NCBI GenBank assembly: GCA_945787595.1
Contig: CALZJV010000657.1
Coordinates: 1 to 5,598 of the forward strand
Source of the DNA: an uncultured Desulfobacterales bacterium
GTDB lineage: Bacteria > Desulfobacterota > Desulfobacteria > Desulfobacterales > JAFDCJ01
Direction of reading: 5' to 3'
DNA length: 5,598 nt
The translations under genes and the position numbers were made by a program. The notes beneath the pieces are model-generated. The model had not been told where the DNA came from, did no database searches, and saw only the letters and a program-made list of their open reading frames with translations. The stretch's first letter is position 1. Every line of letters starts with the position of its first letter. Shown piece by piece: positions 1 to 5,126 of the stretch.

Positions 1-968
1 TCGCCTGCTACCATCAAAACAACCTGAAAAGCGCTGAAGAAAAGCTGGCCAGACTGGTCAAAGATTTCTATATGCATATGCAGTTGATCCATACCCACGG
101 TTCTTTTTGTCTTTCCCTGATCTATCAGGCCCGAGGGCAACCAGACAAAGCCAGAGAGCGCAACCGGAAAATGATGGAATATGCCATCGATACTGGCAAT
201 CAAATAGTGCTTCAAACCACACAGGCATTCGAGGCGGAGCTGGCGCTGCGCCAGGGGCGCCTTGCGGAAGCCTCCAATTGGGTGAAACGGTTCAATCCCG
301 AACCGTTCCTGCCACCATTTGCTTTCTATATGCCGCAACTGACACTGGCCAAAATACTGCTGGCTCAGGATACGACCAACAGCCGACATCAGGCGGCTGA
401 TCTCCTTGACTGATTAAACGACTTTCTTAGATCGATTCATAATAATCATTATCGGATTCACGTGCTGGCACTGCAGGCAATGCTCCACGACAAGCAAGGA
501 GAGGCGCCGGCTGCATTGGAAAAATTGACCGAAGCACTTGCTCTGGCAGAGCCGAGCAGTTTTATTCGCCTTTTCGTGGATCTGGGCCCCCGGATGGCCG
601 ATTTGCTCAAACAACTGCAAAAGCAAAGTGTCGCTGTCGACTATATCGAAAAAATCCTGGCCGCCTTCCGGGATGATGAACGTGCCGGTGGGCCGGAAGC
701 AGCCGACCATCCGATCGCTTCTGCCCATCAGCCGCTGCGCACATCCACCCTTTCCCAGCCTCTGGTTGAGCAGTTGACCAATCGCGAACTCGATGCTCTG
801 GAGCTTCTGGCGCAGCGGTGGAGCAACAAGGAAATCGCCGAAAAATTGTTCATTTCAACCGCCACCGTCAAAGGACATCTGCTGAACATCTACGGGAAGC
901 TCAATGTCAGAAAGCGCCGTGAGGCGGTTGAGAAAGCCCAGATACTGGGTATCCTCACGCGGCGATAG
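1..968 (+). pseudogene. MalT/LuxR-type transcriptional regulator, C-terminal part, interrupted by one in-frame stop
   Basis: The reading frame is open from base 3, so the N-terminus (expected to hold the ATPase/STAND domain) lies outside the window. Bases 3-410 encode a helical repeat-rich region like the TPR-type arm of MalT-family regulators. The frame then hits a single TGA at 411-413 and continues unshifted to a TAG at 966-968. The two sides join naturally (AADLLD-stop-LNDFLRSIHNNHYRIHVLALQA), followed by the family-typical stretch around EALALAEPSSFIRLFVDLG. The LuxR helix-turn-helix is encoded at about 774-965 (LTNRELDALELLAQ, NKEIAEKLFIS, TVKGHLLNIYGKL). The stop most likely replaces an Arg codon (CGA to TGA, in a CpG context). 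The downstream half could start at GTG 462, but I see no ribosome binding site there. Likely a pseudogene; a sequencing error or readthrough is possible. The regulated target is unknown. Confidence 0.85.
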
Positions 969-1014
969 GTGGCGCGGAGGGAGAGGGGGAGTTCTGAAGG
1001 TGGATGATCCCTTA

Positions 1015-1371
1015 TTAATCGTCTAATGGTAGATAAATAATCTGGCCCTCCCATTCATTCTCATAGCTGTAATCAGCTAATAGAATTATATCGTCGATGA
1101 TGTCTCCTAAAGGAGAATTCATCTTTATTTCAAATACACCGGGCATGGGCAACCCGTCGTTTGTCCTTTCATAGGCGTATTTTGTAATTGTTGTCACATC
1201 ATGGGTCAAAAGGATACGATTCTCTTGAGCTGCCCATTCCAGAACGGTCGCATCACCCTTGCCTGAAAGACCCACATCTTGAATGCGGATAATATTCAGA
1301 TCCGATTTACGCCTGAGTAAGCCTCTTACAATATTGTAATTCAAATTTTCGTCTGCAGCGAAATGTAGCAT
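1015..1371 (-). CDS. DUF5615 PIN-like toxin of a toxin-antitoxin pair
   Basis: A 118-residue protein, normal length for the DUF5615/COG4634 group of predicted PIN-fold nucleases. Family signs are the N-terminal ADEN motif (Asp7), IIRIQDVGLSGKGD (Asp40), Glu45, and the RILLTHD strand ending in Asp58. These acidic residues fit a PIN-type metal site. By family knowledge it is a predicted RNase toxin; the RNA target is unknown. It starts 10 bases after the antitoxin stop, in the same transcript, and lacks an obvious Shine-Dalgarno on its own strand. Its translation is therefore probably coupled to that of the antitoxin. It faces the LuxR-type gene, with only about 46 bases between them and no clear terminator. 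The gene is AT-rich compared with the regulator and hydrolase, which suits a mobile TA module. Confidence 0.87.
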   Translation of the reverse strand: MLHFAADENLNYNIVRGLLRRKSDLNIIRIQDVGLSGKGDATVLEWAAQENRILLTHDVTTITKYAYERTNDGLPMPGVFEIKMNSPLGDIIDDIILLADYSYENEWEGQIIYLPLDD

Positions 1372-1381
1372 AGGAGAATTA

Positions 1382-1708
1382 TTAATGGTTCTGACGAGCT
1401 AAAAGTCGCTCACGGATAGCATTCAAATTCTTGTTCTCTTGGTTCCGCCGCTTAACTTGCTCTGATAGTTGCACTCGATTATTTAGATATTTCTCTACAG
1501 TATCTCTATTTCTTAAATAATACGTAATCACGGCATACACATCGGCTATATTCAGAACAGGAAATTGGTATGCGATTTCCTCAGCAGTTGAGCCGCCATT
1601 AAATGCTGAGACGAGGGTCTCCAAGGTAACACGGGTATTGCCAACTCGAATAACACCATCCTTATCTGTTTCGATGGGTATTTTTTCAGATACAGCTGCC
1701 AAGTCCAT
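1382..1708 (-). CDS. DUF433 antitoxin
   Basis: A 108-residue protein of the DUF433/COG2442 antitoxin family. It shows the family signature in order: IRVGNTRVTLETLV (about 20-33), GGSTAEEIAYQFPVL (38-52) and IADVYAVITYYLRNRDTVEKYL (54-75), then a charged C-terminal tail (about 80-108) likely to contact the toxin. DUF433 proteins carry a helix-turn-helix-like fold and are expected both to neutralise the PIN-like partner and to repress their own promoter. The ATG at 1708 is preceded on the minus strand by GAGGTG about six bases upstream, supporting this start. It is the first gene of the operon, with the DUF5615 toxin 10 bases downstream. It looks intact. Confidence 0.87.
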   Translation of the reverse strand: MDLAAVSEKIPIETDKDGVIRVGNTRVTLETLVSAFNGGSTAEEIAYQFPVLNIADVYAVITYYLRNRDTVEKYLNNRVQLSEQVKRRNQENKNLNAIRERLLARQNH

Positions 1709-1776
1709 AACTTCACCTCACTATTTTTTAAGATACAAATTGATCGGTTTACATGGAAAATAATTGACACCGTTAC

Positions 1777-1800
1777 AATCTGCAAATTAATCTGTAATTT
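1777..1800. promoter_or_regulatory. Tandem 12-base repeat and inverted repeat upstream of the antitoxin, candidate operator
   Basis: Two adjacent 12-mers, AATCTGCAAATT and AATCTGTAATTT, match at 10 of 12 positions. The second half also forms an inverted repeat, AAATTA-N5-TAATTT (1784-1800). The site lies about 70-90 bases upstream of the antitoxin start. A weak minus-strand promoter overlaps it (TTGCAG-N17-TATTTT), and a plus-strand TTGACA sits at 1764-1769. Autoregulation by the TA complex is typical of such systems, so an operator here is plausible, but binding is inferred from position and symmetry only. Confidence 0.35.
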
Positions 1801-1851
1801 ACCCCGTTATTTCAATAAAAACAAGTTAAATAGCCCATTAAAAAATAATTC

Positions 1852-1941
1852 ATATGCAAAAGAAATATAGGTAAATATCAATTTGCTGTCAAATACGGTT
1901 TCATTGAACCCAATGATGGTCGAGAGTTCTATGAAATGTAA
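1852..1941 (+). pseudogene. Short coding-like remnant (cold-shock-domain-like, tentative)
   Basis: A roughly 30-codon frame without a start codon ends at TAA 1939-1941 and reads ...GKYQFAVKYGFIEPNDGREFYEM. The YGFI-x-P-x-DG pattern recalls the RNP1 region of cold-shock domains, but the stretch is short and the frame is closed upstream. It could be the tail of a decayed gene or chance. No product is claimed. The rest of 1801-2000 is AT-rich and shows no gene on either strand. Confidence 0.15.
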
Positions 1942-2070
1942 AATCGAATTTTAGGAAGCCTGGTAAATATGATCACCAAACCAGAAAACTGGCTGCTCTA
2001 ATCTCCCCCGCTCCGATTCTCCAGAGCTCCCTTATATTCCGACTTCCGCATTCCCTCCGGGGCCGCTTCT

Positions 2071-2106
2071 CTCCGAGGCGTAGGATCATGCCGCTACGAG
2101 CCGGAG
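2071..2106. repeat. Imperfect hairpin in intergenic DNA
   Basis: CTCCG-agg-CGTAG (2071-2083) can pair with CTACG-agc-CGGAG (2094-2106). This gives ten base pairs with a symmetrical three-base internal loop and a ten-base apical loop. No T-run follows, so it is not a standard terminator. It sits at the left edge of the low-complexity block and may belong to a dispersed intergenic repeat. Confidence 0.4.
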
Positions 2107-2120
2107 ACCAGCCCGTAGGC

Positions 2121-2363
2121 CGCATTCCGAATTCTGTCTATGCTCTCTATCCTCTATCCCCAACTTTCAGCTTTCAGCCCTTTTTCCTCATCCCGCCTTC
2201 CACCTGTTTCTTTATTTTTTTCCATTCAAAGTTCGATGTTGGACGTTCGATGTTCGATGTTTATTTTTTTCAGTAAATTTTCCCCATTCCCCATTCCCCA
2301 TTCCTCATTCCACATTCATACCTGCCATCTACTTATTTTTTCATTATTTTTTCATCATTTTTT
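2121..2363. repeat. Block of successive short imperfect tandem repeats, pyrimidine-rich
   Basis: At least five unrelated short repeats follow each other. They are TCTATGCTC/TCTATCC variants (2137-2161), CTTTCAG twice (2164-2177), GTTCGATGTT-type units split by GGAC (2231-2261), five 7-base units of CCCCATT and variants (2282-2316), and CATTATTTTTT / CATCATTTTTT (2342-2363, with a partial unit before). The plus strand is strongly C/T-rich. Open frames crossing the block (2088-2276 and 2140-2508) translate into low-complexity repeats of the SMLDVRCSMF kind and are not credible genes. From memory, similar motif strings occur between genes in some deltaproteobacteria; this was not searched. Confidence 0.75.
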
Positions 2364-2469
2364 GAGGTTGTTTCTGCGACAGAGTGATCATATTTTGTCC
2401 TATTGGGGATACCCAATCATCTTGGACCGTAACGTGTTTAATAAAACGCAGGAAAATATGAACCTCAAA
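2361..2469. repeat. 109-base nested inverted repeat, candidate structured RNA or small mobile element
   Basis: The ends are a perfect 9-base inverted repeat, TTTGAGGTT (2361-2369) and AACCTCAAA (2461-2469). Inside, TTTCTGCG (2371-2378) pairs with CGCAG-g-AAA (2447-2455, one bulged base). Then GTCC (2397-2400) pairs with GGAC (2424-2427), and ATTGGG (2402-2407) with CCCAAT (2412-2417) around a GATA loop. All stems are mutually nested. The termini could equally be those of a MITE-like element, but I see no target-site duplication. It lies about 160 bases upstream of the secreted repeat-protein gene and could be part of its leader. It matches no riboswitch family that I can recognise. Confidence 0.5.
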
Positions 2470-2507
2470 CAGACGGGAGGACAGCGCCTAAAGACGAGTG
2501 ACGATTA

Positions 2508-2531
2508 ACTGCCTCCTCGCTGCAAGGCAGT
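2508..2531 (+). other. Hairpin in the leader of the secreted repeat-protein gene
   Basis: ACTGCCT (2508-2514) pairs with AGGCAGT (2525-2531) around a ten-base loop. No U-run follows, so it is unlikely to be an intrinsic terminator. GGAGG (2476-2480) could pair with CCTCC (2512-2516) in a competing fold. Together with the larger inverted repeat upstream, this makes 2361-2531 a potentially structured leader. Function is unknown. Confidence 0.35.
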
Positions 2532-2631
2532 GCAACGGAATTGACCGCAGCCTGCAGCCTCAATGTTGTGTGTAAAGCTGCTAATCCAAACCATTAATTA
2601 AAATGATTAAAAAATAAAGGAGAAACAAAAA

Positions 2632-3195
2632 ATGAAATCTCAGAAACTGATAGTAAGTGTCGCAATAGCTTGCCTGTTGTTTGGTGCACCGGGTGTCGCA
2701 ATGGCTCTTGATACCTGCGAGGGTGGGGTTATCGAACCTCCAGAAGGTGAAGAGACGATAACGGTGGACGAAATCATACTAGACGGAGAAGACTGCTTCG
2801 TAAAAGATGTCATCGTCACGGGTGATGTTATAGTTTCAAACAGTGAGGACTTCAATTTGATTGACTGTGAGGTAAAGGGTAACGTTAAGGTAACGAGTAG
2901 CCGAGCTGTCATCATTTTGGGTAATAGTGTTGGCATTGCGGGTGGAGGTGAAGAAGGTGAAGGTGAAGAAGGTGAAGGTGAAAACGGCGATCTAACGGTA
3001 GCTAATAATGAACGTGTTTGGTTATTGGCGAATATTAACACTGGCAGCACTCGAGTTATTCGCAACCTCATTGCGGTAGTTAAAGCAAACGCTGCGACAT
3101 TTAATCTTTTGTGCCGACGTAACGTACGACTGGATGAAGCTCGAAATAGGGCTGGAGCAGAAGAAGAGTGCACAAATGAAGCTGCACGCTTCTAA
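2632..3195 (+). CDS. Secreted repeat protein, unrecognised family (beta-solenoid-like)
   Basis: I do not recognise a named family for this 187-residue protein. Residues 1-25 form a clear Sec signal peptide (MKSQK, hydrophobic core, AMA before Leu26), so the product is exported. The mature part has about 19-residue repeats beginning G-[DNS]-x-x-V, at residues 64-82, 83-100, 119-137 and 138-156, with a looser unit before. Valine/isoleucine alternation and conserved Asn/Ser positions suggest stacked beta-strand turns. Between units two and three lies an acidic linker (104-118) made of two EEGEG copies encoded by a perfect 15-base tandem repeat. Mature cysteines are at 29, 55, 79, 161 and 180. 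The start is well supported: AAAGGAG at 2616-2622 is nine bases upstream. It stands alone, with structured noncoding DNA on both sides. A surface or periplasmic structural role is only a guess. Confidence 0.8.
   Translation: MKSQKLIVSVAIACLLFGAPGVAMALDTCEGGVIEPPEGEETITVDEIILDGEDCFVKDVIVTGDVIVSNSEDFNLIDCEVKGNVKVTSSRAVIILGNSVGIAGGGEEGEGEEGEGENGDLTVANNERVWLLANINTGSTRVIRNLIAVVKANAATFNLLCRRNVRLDEARNRAGAEEECTNEAARF
2950..2982 (+). repeat. In-gene 15-base tandem repeat coding for EEGEG
   Basis: GAAGAAGGTGAAGGT occurs twice in perfect tandem (2950-2979), with a partial third unit starting at 2980. It keeps the reading frame and encodes the flexible acidic linker of the secreted repeat protein. Perfect DNA identity suggests recent slippage expansion, so copy number may vary between strains. 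Confidence 0.8.
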
Positions 3196-3257
3196 AACAG
3201 ACACCTAAAGCCTGACACAAGCCAAGCTTCGTATGGGCTGAACGGTGCAACGCGGGG

Positions 3258-3332
3258 TAAGTGTCTCACCTTCATTGGCACAGAGGGCCGGAGCAATATC
3301 CTCTAGCGAACGAGCACTTAAAAAAAATTTTT
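3258..3332 (+). terminator. Nested stem-loops followed by A8T5, possible 3' end of the secreted-protein transcript
   Basis: TAAGTGTCTC (3258-3267) pairs with GAGCACTTA (3312-3320) with one bulge. Inside it AGAGG (3282-3286) pairs with CCTCT (3300-3304). A run of eight A and five T follows (3320-3332). The T-run is separated from the stem by the A-run, so this is not a canonical intrinsic terminator. A role in ending or stabilising the upstream transcript is possible. The rest of the 3196-3397 gap shows no gene or clear promoter. Confidence 0.3.
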
Positions 3333-3397
3333 ACACTATCACAATAGGATACGCGCTTTTCTGAAAACCACCACGACAGAAATAGGAAAGGCAAACC

Positions 3398-3643
3398 GTG
3401 ACACATAATTCATGCGATAAACATATCAAGTTCTGGACACCGGCTGCCTATTGCATTGAAGTTGAGGGGCATTTGGCTGAATCGTGGTCCGAGCGCCTGG
3501 CCGGTATGCGCATCTCCATACGCAAAAGATTGGATCAAACCACGGATAGACTTAAGGAACGAGGAAAACAAAGGACTCAATTTTACGCTAACGCCAGGCC
3601 TCATAACCTTCTGGATTTGCAAAGGATCCATCCAAACAAATAA
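3398..3643 (+). CDS. Small protein of unclear family, probably truncated or chimeric
   Basis: An 81-residue frame begins at GTG 3398, with AAAGG at 3387-3391 as a possible ribosome binding site. The N-terminal half (about residues 13-40) contains YCIEVEGHLAESWSERLAGM. This resembles the Y-x-I-x-V-x-GHL-x-x-x-WS-x-x-x-x-GM signature of a small uncharacterised bacterial family that I recall. In that family a segment like LTG-x-x-x-DQAALHGLL should follow. Here the second half is instead a basic stretch (IRKRLDQTTDRLKERGKQR...) without that motif. Another frame reads FTLTPGLI near 3585, perhaps a trace of the original after a frameshift. No signal peptide or membrane segment is present. It ends 49 bases before the tatA-like start and could share its transcript. 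Possibly a pseudogene. Confidence 0.45.
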   Translation: MTHNSCDKHIKFWTPAAYCIEVEGHLAESWSERLAGMRISIRKRLDQTTDRLKERGKQRTQFYANARPHNLLDLQRIHPNK

Positions 3644-3678
3644 ACCCTAAACAAAATGGCATCACCCCGTCCTCCGGC

Positions 3679-3687
3679 AAAAGGAGG
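3679..3687 (+). promoter_or_regulatory. Strong ribosome binding site of the tatA-like gene
   Basis: AAAAGGAGG lies five bases before ATG 3693. It is the strongest Shine-Dalgarno in the window. It identifies the tatA start, and so argues that the overlapping frame opened at 3656 (60 codons, one base shifted) is a shadow. Confidence 0.75.
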
Positions 3688-3692
3688 AATTT

Positions 3693-3842
3693 ATGTTTTG
3701 AATTGGTATGCCGAAACTTATCACCATTATGGTCATTATCTTGATTATTTTCTGAGCCGGGAAGCTGCCCGAAATCGGCGCAGGGATGGGAAAAGCACTA
3801 AAAAATTTCAAAGGCGCAGCGTCGGAAATCGAACATAAATGA
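3693..3842 (+). pseudogene. tatA: TatA/E-type twin-arginine translocase subunit with two in-frame TGA codons
   Basis: Read from ATG 3693, behind a near-perfect ribosome binding site, the frame gives MF-stop-IGMPKLITIMVIILIIF-stop-AGKLPEIGAGMGKALKNF and ends at TGA 3840-3842. Apart from the two internal TGA codons (3699-3701 and 3753-3755) this is an excellent TatA: a short periplasmic N-terminus, one membrane helix (about 6-20), the hinge, and the amphipathic helix. TatA forms the pore-like assembly of the Tat export pathway. Both TGAs sit exactly where TatA has glycine (MFG and IIFG), each one base from GGA. The usual Glu of MPEL is Lys here, and the 49-codon length is short because the acidic tail is missing. 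The stop overlaps ATG 3839 in ATGA. Most likely a decayed tatA copy; UGA recoding is the alternative. The frame has suffered no indel. Confidence 0.8.
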
Positions 3843-3880
3843 AAGTCGTATCCAAATTTAAACGAAGAAAGGGGAAGCAG

Positions 3881-4879
3881 ATGAAAACTGTAAGCAGATT
3901 TTTCACAGTTCTGACTGTAATGAGCTTGGTGCTCTTTTTTGTCGGAATCGCAATGGCCGAGAGCAAGTACCCCGTTCCTCAGACCGTGAAGGACTGGGTT
4001 TCCCAAGGCAAGTTCATGAAGTTCGAGGGACTTGACGTCTTTGTCCATTCATCGGGCAAGGCACCGGTCGAAGGCCACGGCGTGCTGGTTGTGCACGGCT
4101 ACCCCGGCTCCTCCTGGGACTTCTCGAACGTCGCTTCGATAGTACAGAAAAAGACGAAAATCGTCATCCCGGACATGATCGGCTTCGGCCAAAGCGACAC
4201 GCCGTTGAAAGGCACGTTCAAGGATAACTTCTCGCTGCTGAGACAGGCCGATCTTTACGAGGCCGTGGCTGCAGCTGAAGGCTTGAAGACCGTCATCCTC
4301 GTGGCACATGACATGGGGCAGACCGTTGGTCTGGAGCTCATGGCCCGTCAGGAAGAAGGAAAACTGCCGTTTCGCATCAAGCACGCGATCCTGCTGAATG
4401 GTTCAACAATAGTCGATTTGATCGAAACGACGCCAGGGCAGAAAGCGTCGCTGAAGCTGCCGGATAAAGCTCTCACCGAAGACCCTCCTCGTGAGGAGTG
4501 GTACAAGGATCTGACCCCGACCTATGGCGCCAAGATGCAGAGCAAGAAAGACGAGCTTCAAAAAAACCTTGATGCCCAGATTACTCAGATCTACACGAAT
4601 GATGGCGCCAAGGTGATGAGTAATATCGTCCGCTATCTCCTTGAGCGGAAAGAGTTCTACGATCGGTGGGTCGGAACGTTCACGGGATTCCACAGCGCGC
4701 CGATGACCGTACTATGGGGCCTGGACGATCCCGTCGCCCTTGAGTCCATGGCCGATCGCGTCAAGGCATGGCGCCCGGAAACAGACCTCTATAAGCTCAA
4801 GGGTATCGGCCATTGGCCATCCATTGAGGCGCCCGACGTCATCGCAGAGGCGATCCTCCATCGACTCCCCAGCGAGTGA
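3881..4879 (+). CDS. Exported alpha/beta-hydrolase (haloalkane dehalogenase / epoxide hydrolase-like, Asp nucleophile)
   Basis: A 332-residue alpha/beta-hydrolase. Residues 1-26 are a Sec signal peptide (MKTVSR, hydrophobic core, AMA before Glu27), placing it in the periplasm or outside. Motifs in order are the oxyanion-hole HGYPGSSWDF (72-81), PDMIGFGQSD (97-106), nucleophile elbow VAHDMGQTVG (141-150) with Asp144, acid GLDDP (Asp282 or 283), and GHWPSIEAP with His311. An Asp nucleophile in an HDMG setting points to haloalkane dehalogenase or epoxide hydrolase relatives rather than a serine esterase. The substrate cannot be told. The frame extends upstream to ATG 3839, overlapping the tatA-like stop. 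ATG 3881 is preferred because AAAGGGGA (3868-3875) precedes it and it starts a standard signal peptide. The upstream 14 residues are basic but do not make a twin-arginine motif. No internal stop; apparently functional. Confidence 0.85.
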   Translation: MKTVSRFFTVLTVMSLVLFFVGIAMAESKYPVPQTVKDWVSQGKFMKFEGLDVFVHSSGKAPVEGHGVLVVHGYPGSSWDFSNVASIVQKKTKIVIPDMIGFGQSDTPLKGTFKDNFSLLRQADLYEAVAAAEGLKTVILVAHDMGQTVGLELMARQEEGKLPFRIKHAILLNGSTIVDLIETTPGQKASLKLPDKALTEDPPREEWYKDLTPTYGAKMQSKKDELQKNLDAQITQIYTNDGAKVMSNIVRYLLERKEFYDRWVGTFTGFHSAPMTVLWGLDDPVALESMADRVKAWRPETDLYKLKGIGHWPSIEAPDVIAEAILHRLPSE

Positions 4880-5026
4880 GGAGACGGTATTGAGGCCAAG
4901 GCGGACCGGCTCAAAGAGCTCCGGCCGTCCCCGGATTTGCACAAATGGCCGGATGTGTCCCACTGGCCGCCGATCGAAGTTCCCGAACGAGTGGCTAAGG
5001 CGATTGTAGAGCGGCTCAGGGGCTAG
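4880..5026 (+). pseudogene. Orphan C-terminal fragment of a second alpha/beta-hydrolase
   Basis: Directly after the hydrolase stop (TGA 4877-4879), the same frame stays open to TAG 5024-5026. It encodes a second version of the hydrolase C-terminus: EAKADRLKELRPSPDL, then the SHWPPIEVPERVAKAIVERL stretch carrying the family's catalytic-His segment. Aligned without gaps to the intact protein's end (ESMADRVKAWRPETDL...GHWPSIEAPDVIAEAILHRL), I count 21 identities in 42 positions. It has no start, no ribosome binding site and no upstream catalytic motifs. It is therefore a remnant of a diverged paralogue lost by deletion, or of an older gene displaced by the intact one. It is not a recent duplication. 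Readthrough of the TGA would append it as a tail, but the intact protein already ends at the position expected from the fragment's own end. Confidence 0.75.
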
Positions 5027-5034
5027 GTTTCCTG

Positions 5035-5057
5035 ACGCTTGAGTGTAGAACAAGCGT
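5035..5057 (+). terminator. First of two hairpins after the hydrolase region
   Basis: ACGCTTG (5035-5041) pairs with CAAGCGT (5051-5057) around a nine-base loop. No U-run follows. It lies nine bases after the fragment's TAG and next to a stronger hairpin, so it may support termination. Confidence 0.4.
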
Positions 5058-5062
5058 TGAGT

Positions 5063-5110
5063 AGGTGGGGTGCGGTGACCCCATCCGCACCCACCTTCGA
5101 TTCGATTTTA
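5063..5110 (+). terminator. Strong GC-rich hairpin, likely transcription terminator of the hydrolase cluster
   Basis: AGGTGGGGTGCGG (5063-5075) pairs with CCGCACCCACCT (5085-5096), twelve pairs with one bulged G and a nine-base loop. The downstream tract (TCGATTCGATTTTA) is only moderately T-rich, so termination may be imperfect. Position between the hydrolase remnant and the next gene fits. Confidence 0.6.
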
Positions 5111-5126
5111 AGAAGAGTAAATTCGG

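Noticed and set aside
1764..1791. Plus-strand promoter TTGACA-N16-ATTAAT
   Set aside because: The -35 is perfect but the -10 is weak, the DNA is AT-rich, and no plausible gene follows for more than 800 bases.
2121..2363. CRISPR array
   Set aside because: Repeat units are 7-11 bases, contiguous or nearly so, imperfect and of several kinds; there are no regular spacers and no cas genes.
2088..2508. Two overlapping open frames (2088-2276 and 2140-2508) as candidate small proteins
   Set aside because: They translate low-complexity pyrimidine repeats, have no ribosome binding site, and change character at each repeat boundary.
2446..2600. Cyclic-di-GMP (GEMM) or other known riboswitch in the leader of the secreted protein gene
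   Set aside because: I could not find the conserved core motifs; only unspecific hairpins are visible.
2640..3173. Long minus-strand open frame opposite the secreted repeat protein
   Set aside because: It is Ser/Pro-rich antisense of the Gly/Glu-coding sequence, without a start signal, while the plus strand has a signal peptide and a good ribosome binding site.
3656..3838. 60-codon frame from ATG 3656
   Set aside because: It is an out-of-frame reading of the tatA-like gene; the ribosome binding site at 3679-3687 lies inside it and serves ATG 3693.
3693..4879. Organism-wide use of UGA as glycine (as in Gracilibacteria/SR1)
   Set aside because: The long intact hydrolase and other genes contain no internal TGA, and the hydrolase's TGA lies at a natural protein end.
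4049..5053. Minus-strand open frames opposite the hydrolase and its tail (4049-4384, 4403-4693, 4712-5053)
   Set aside because: They are shadows of a well-supported plus-strand coding region and show no recognisable domain.
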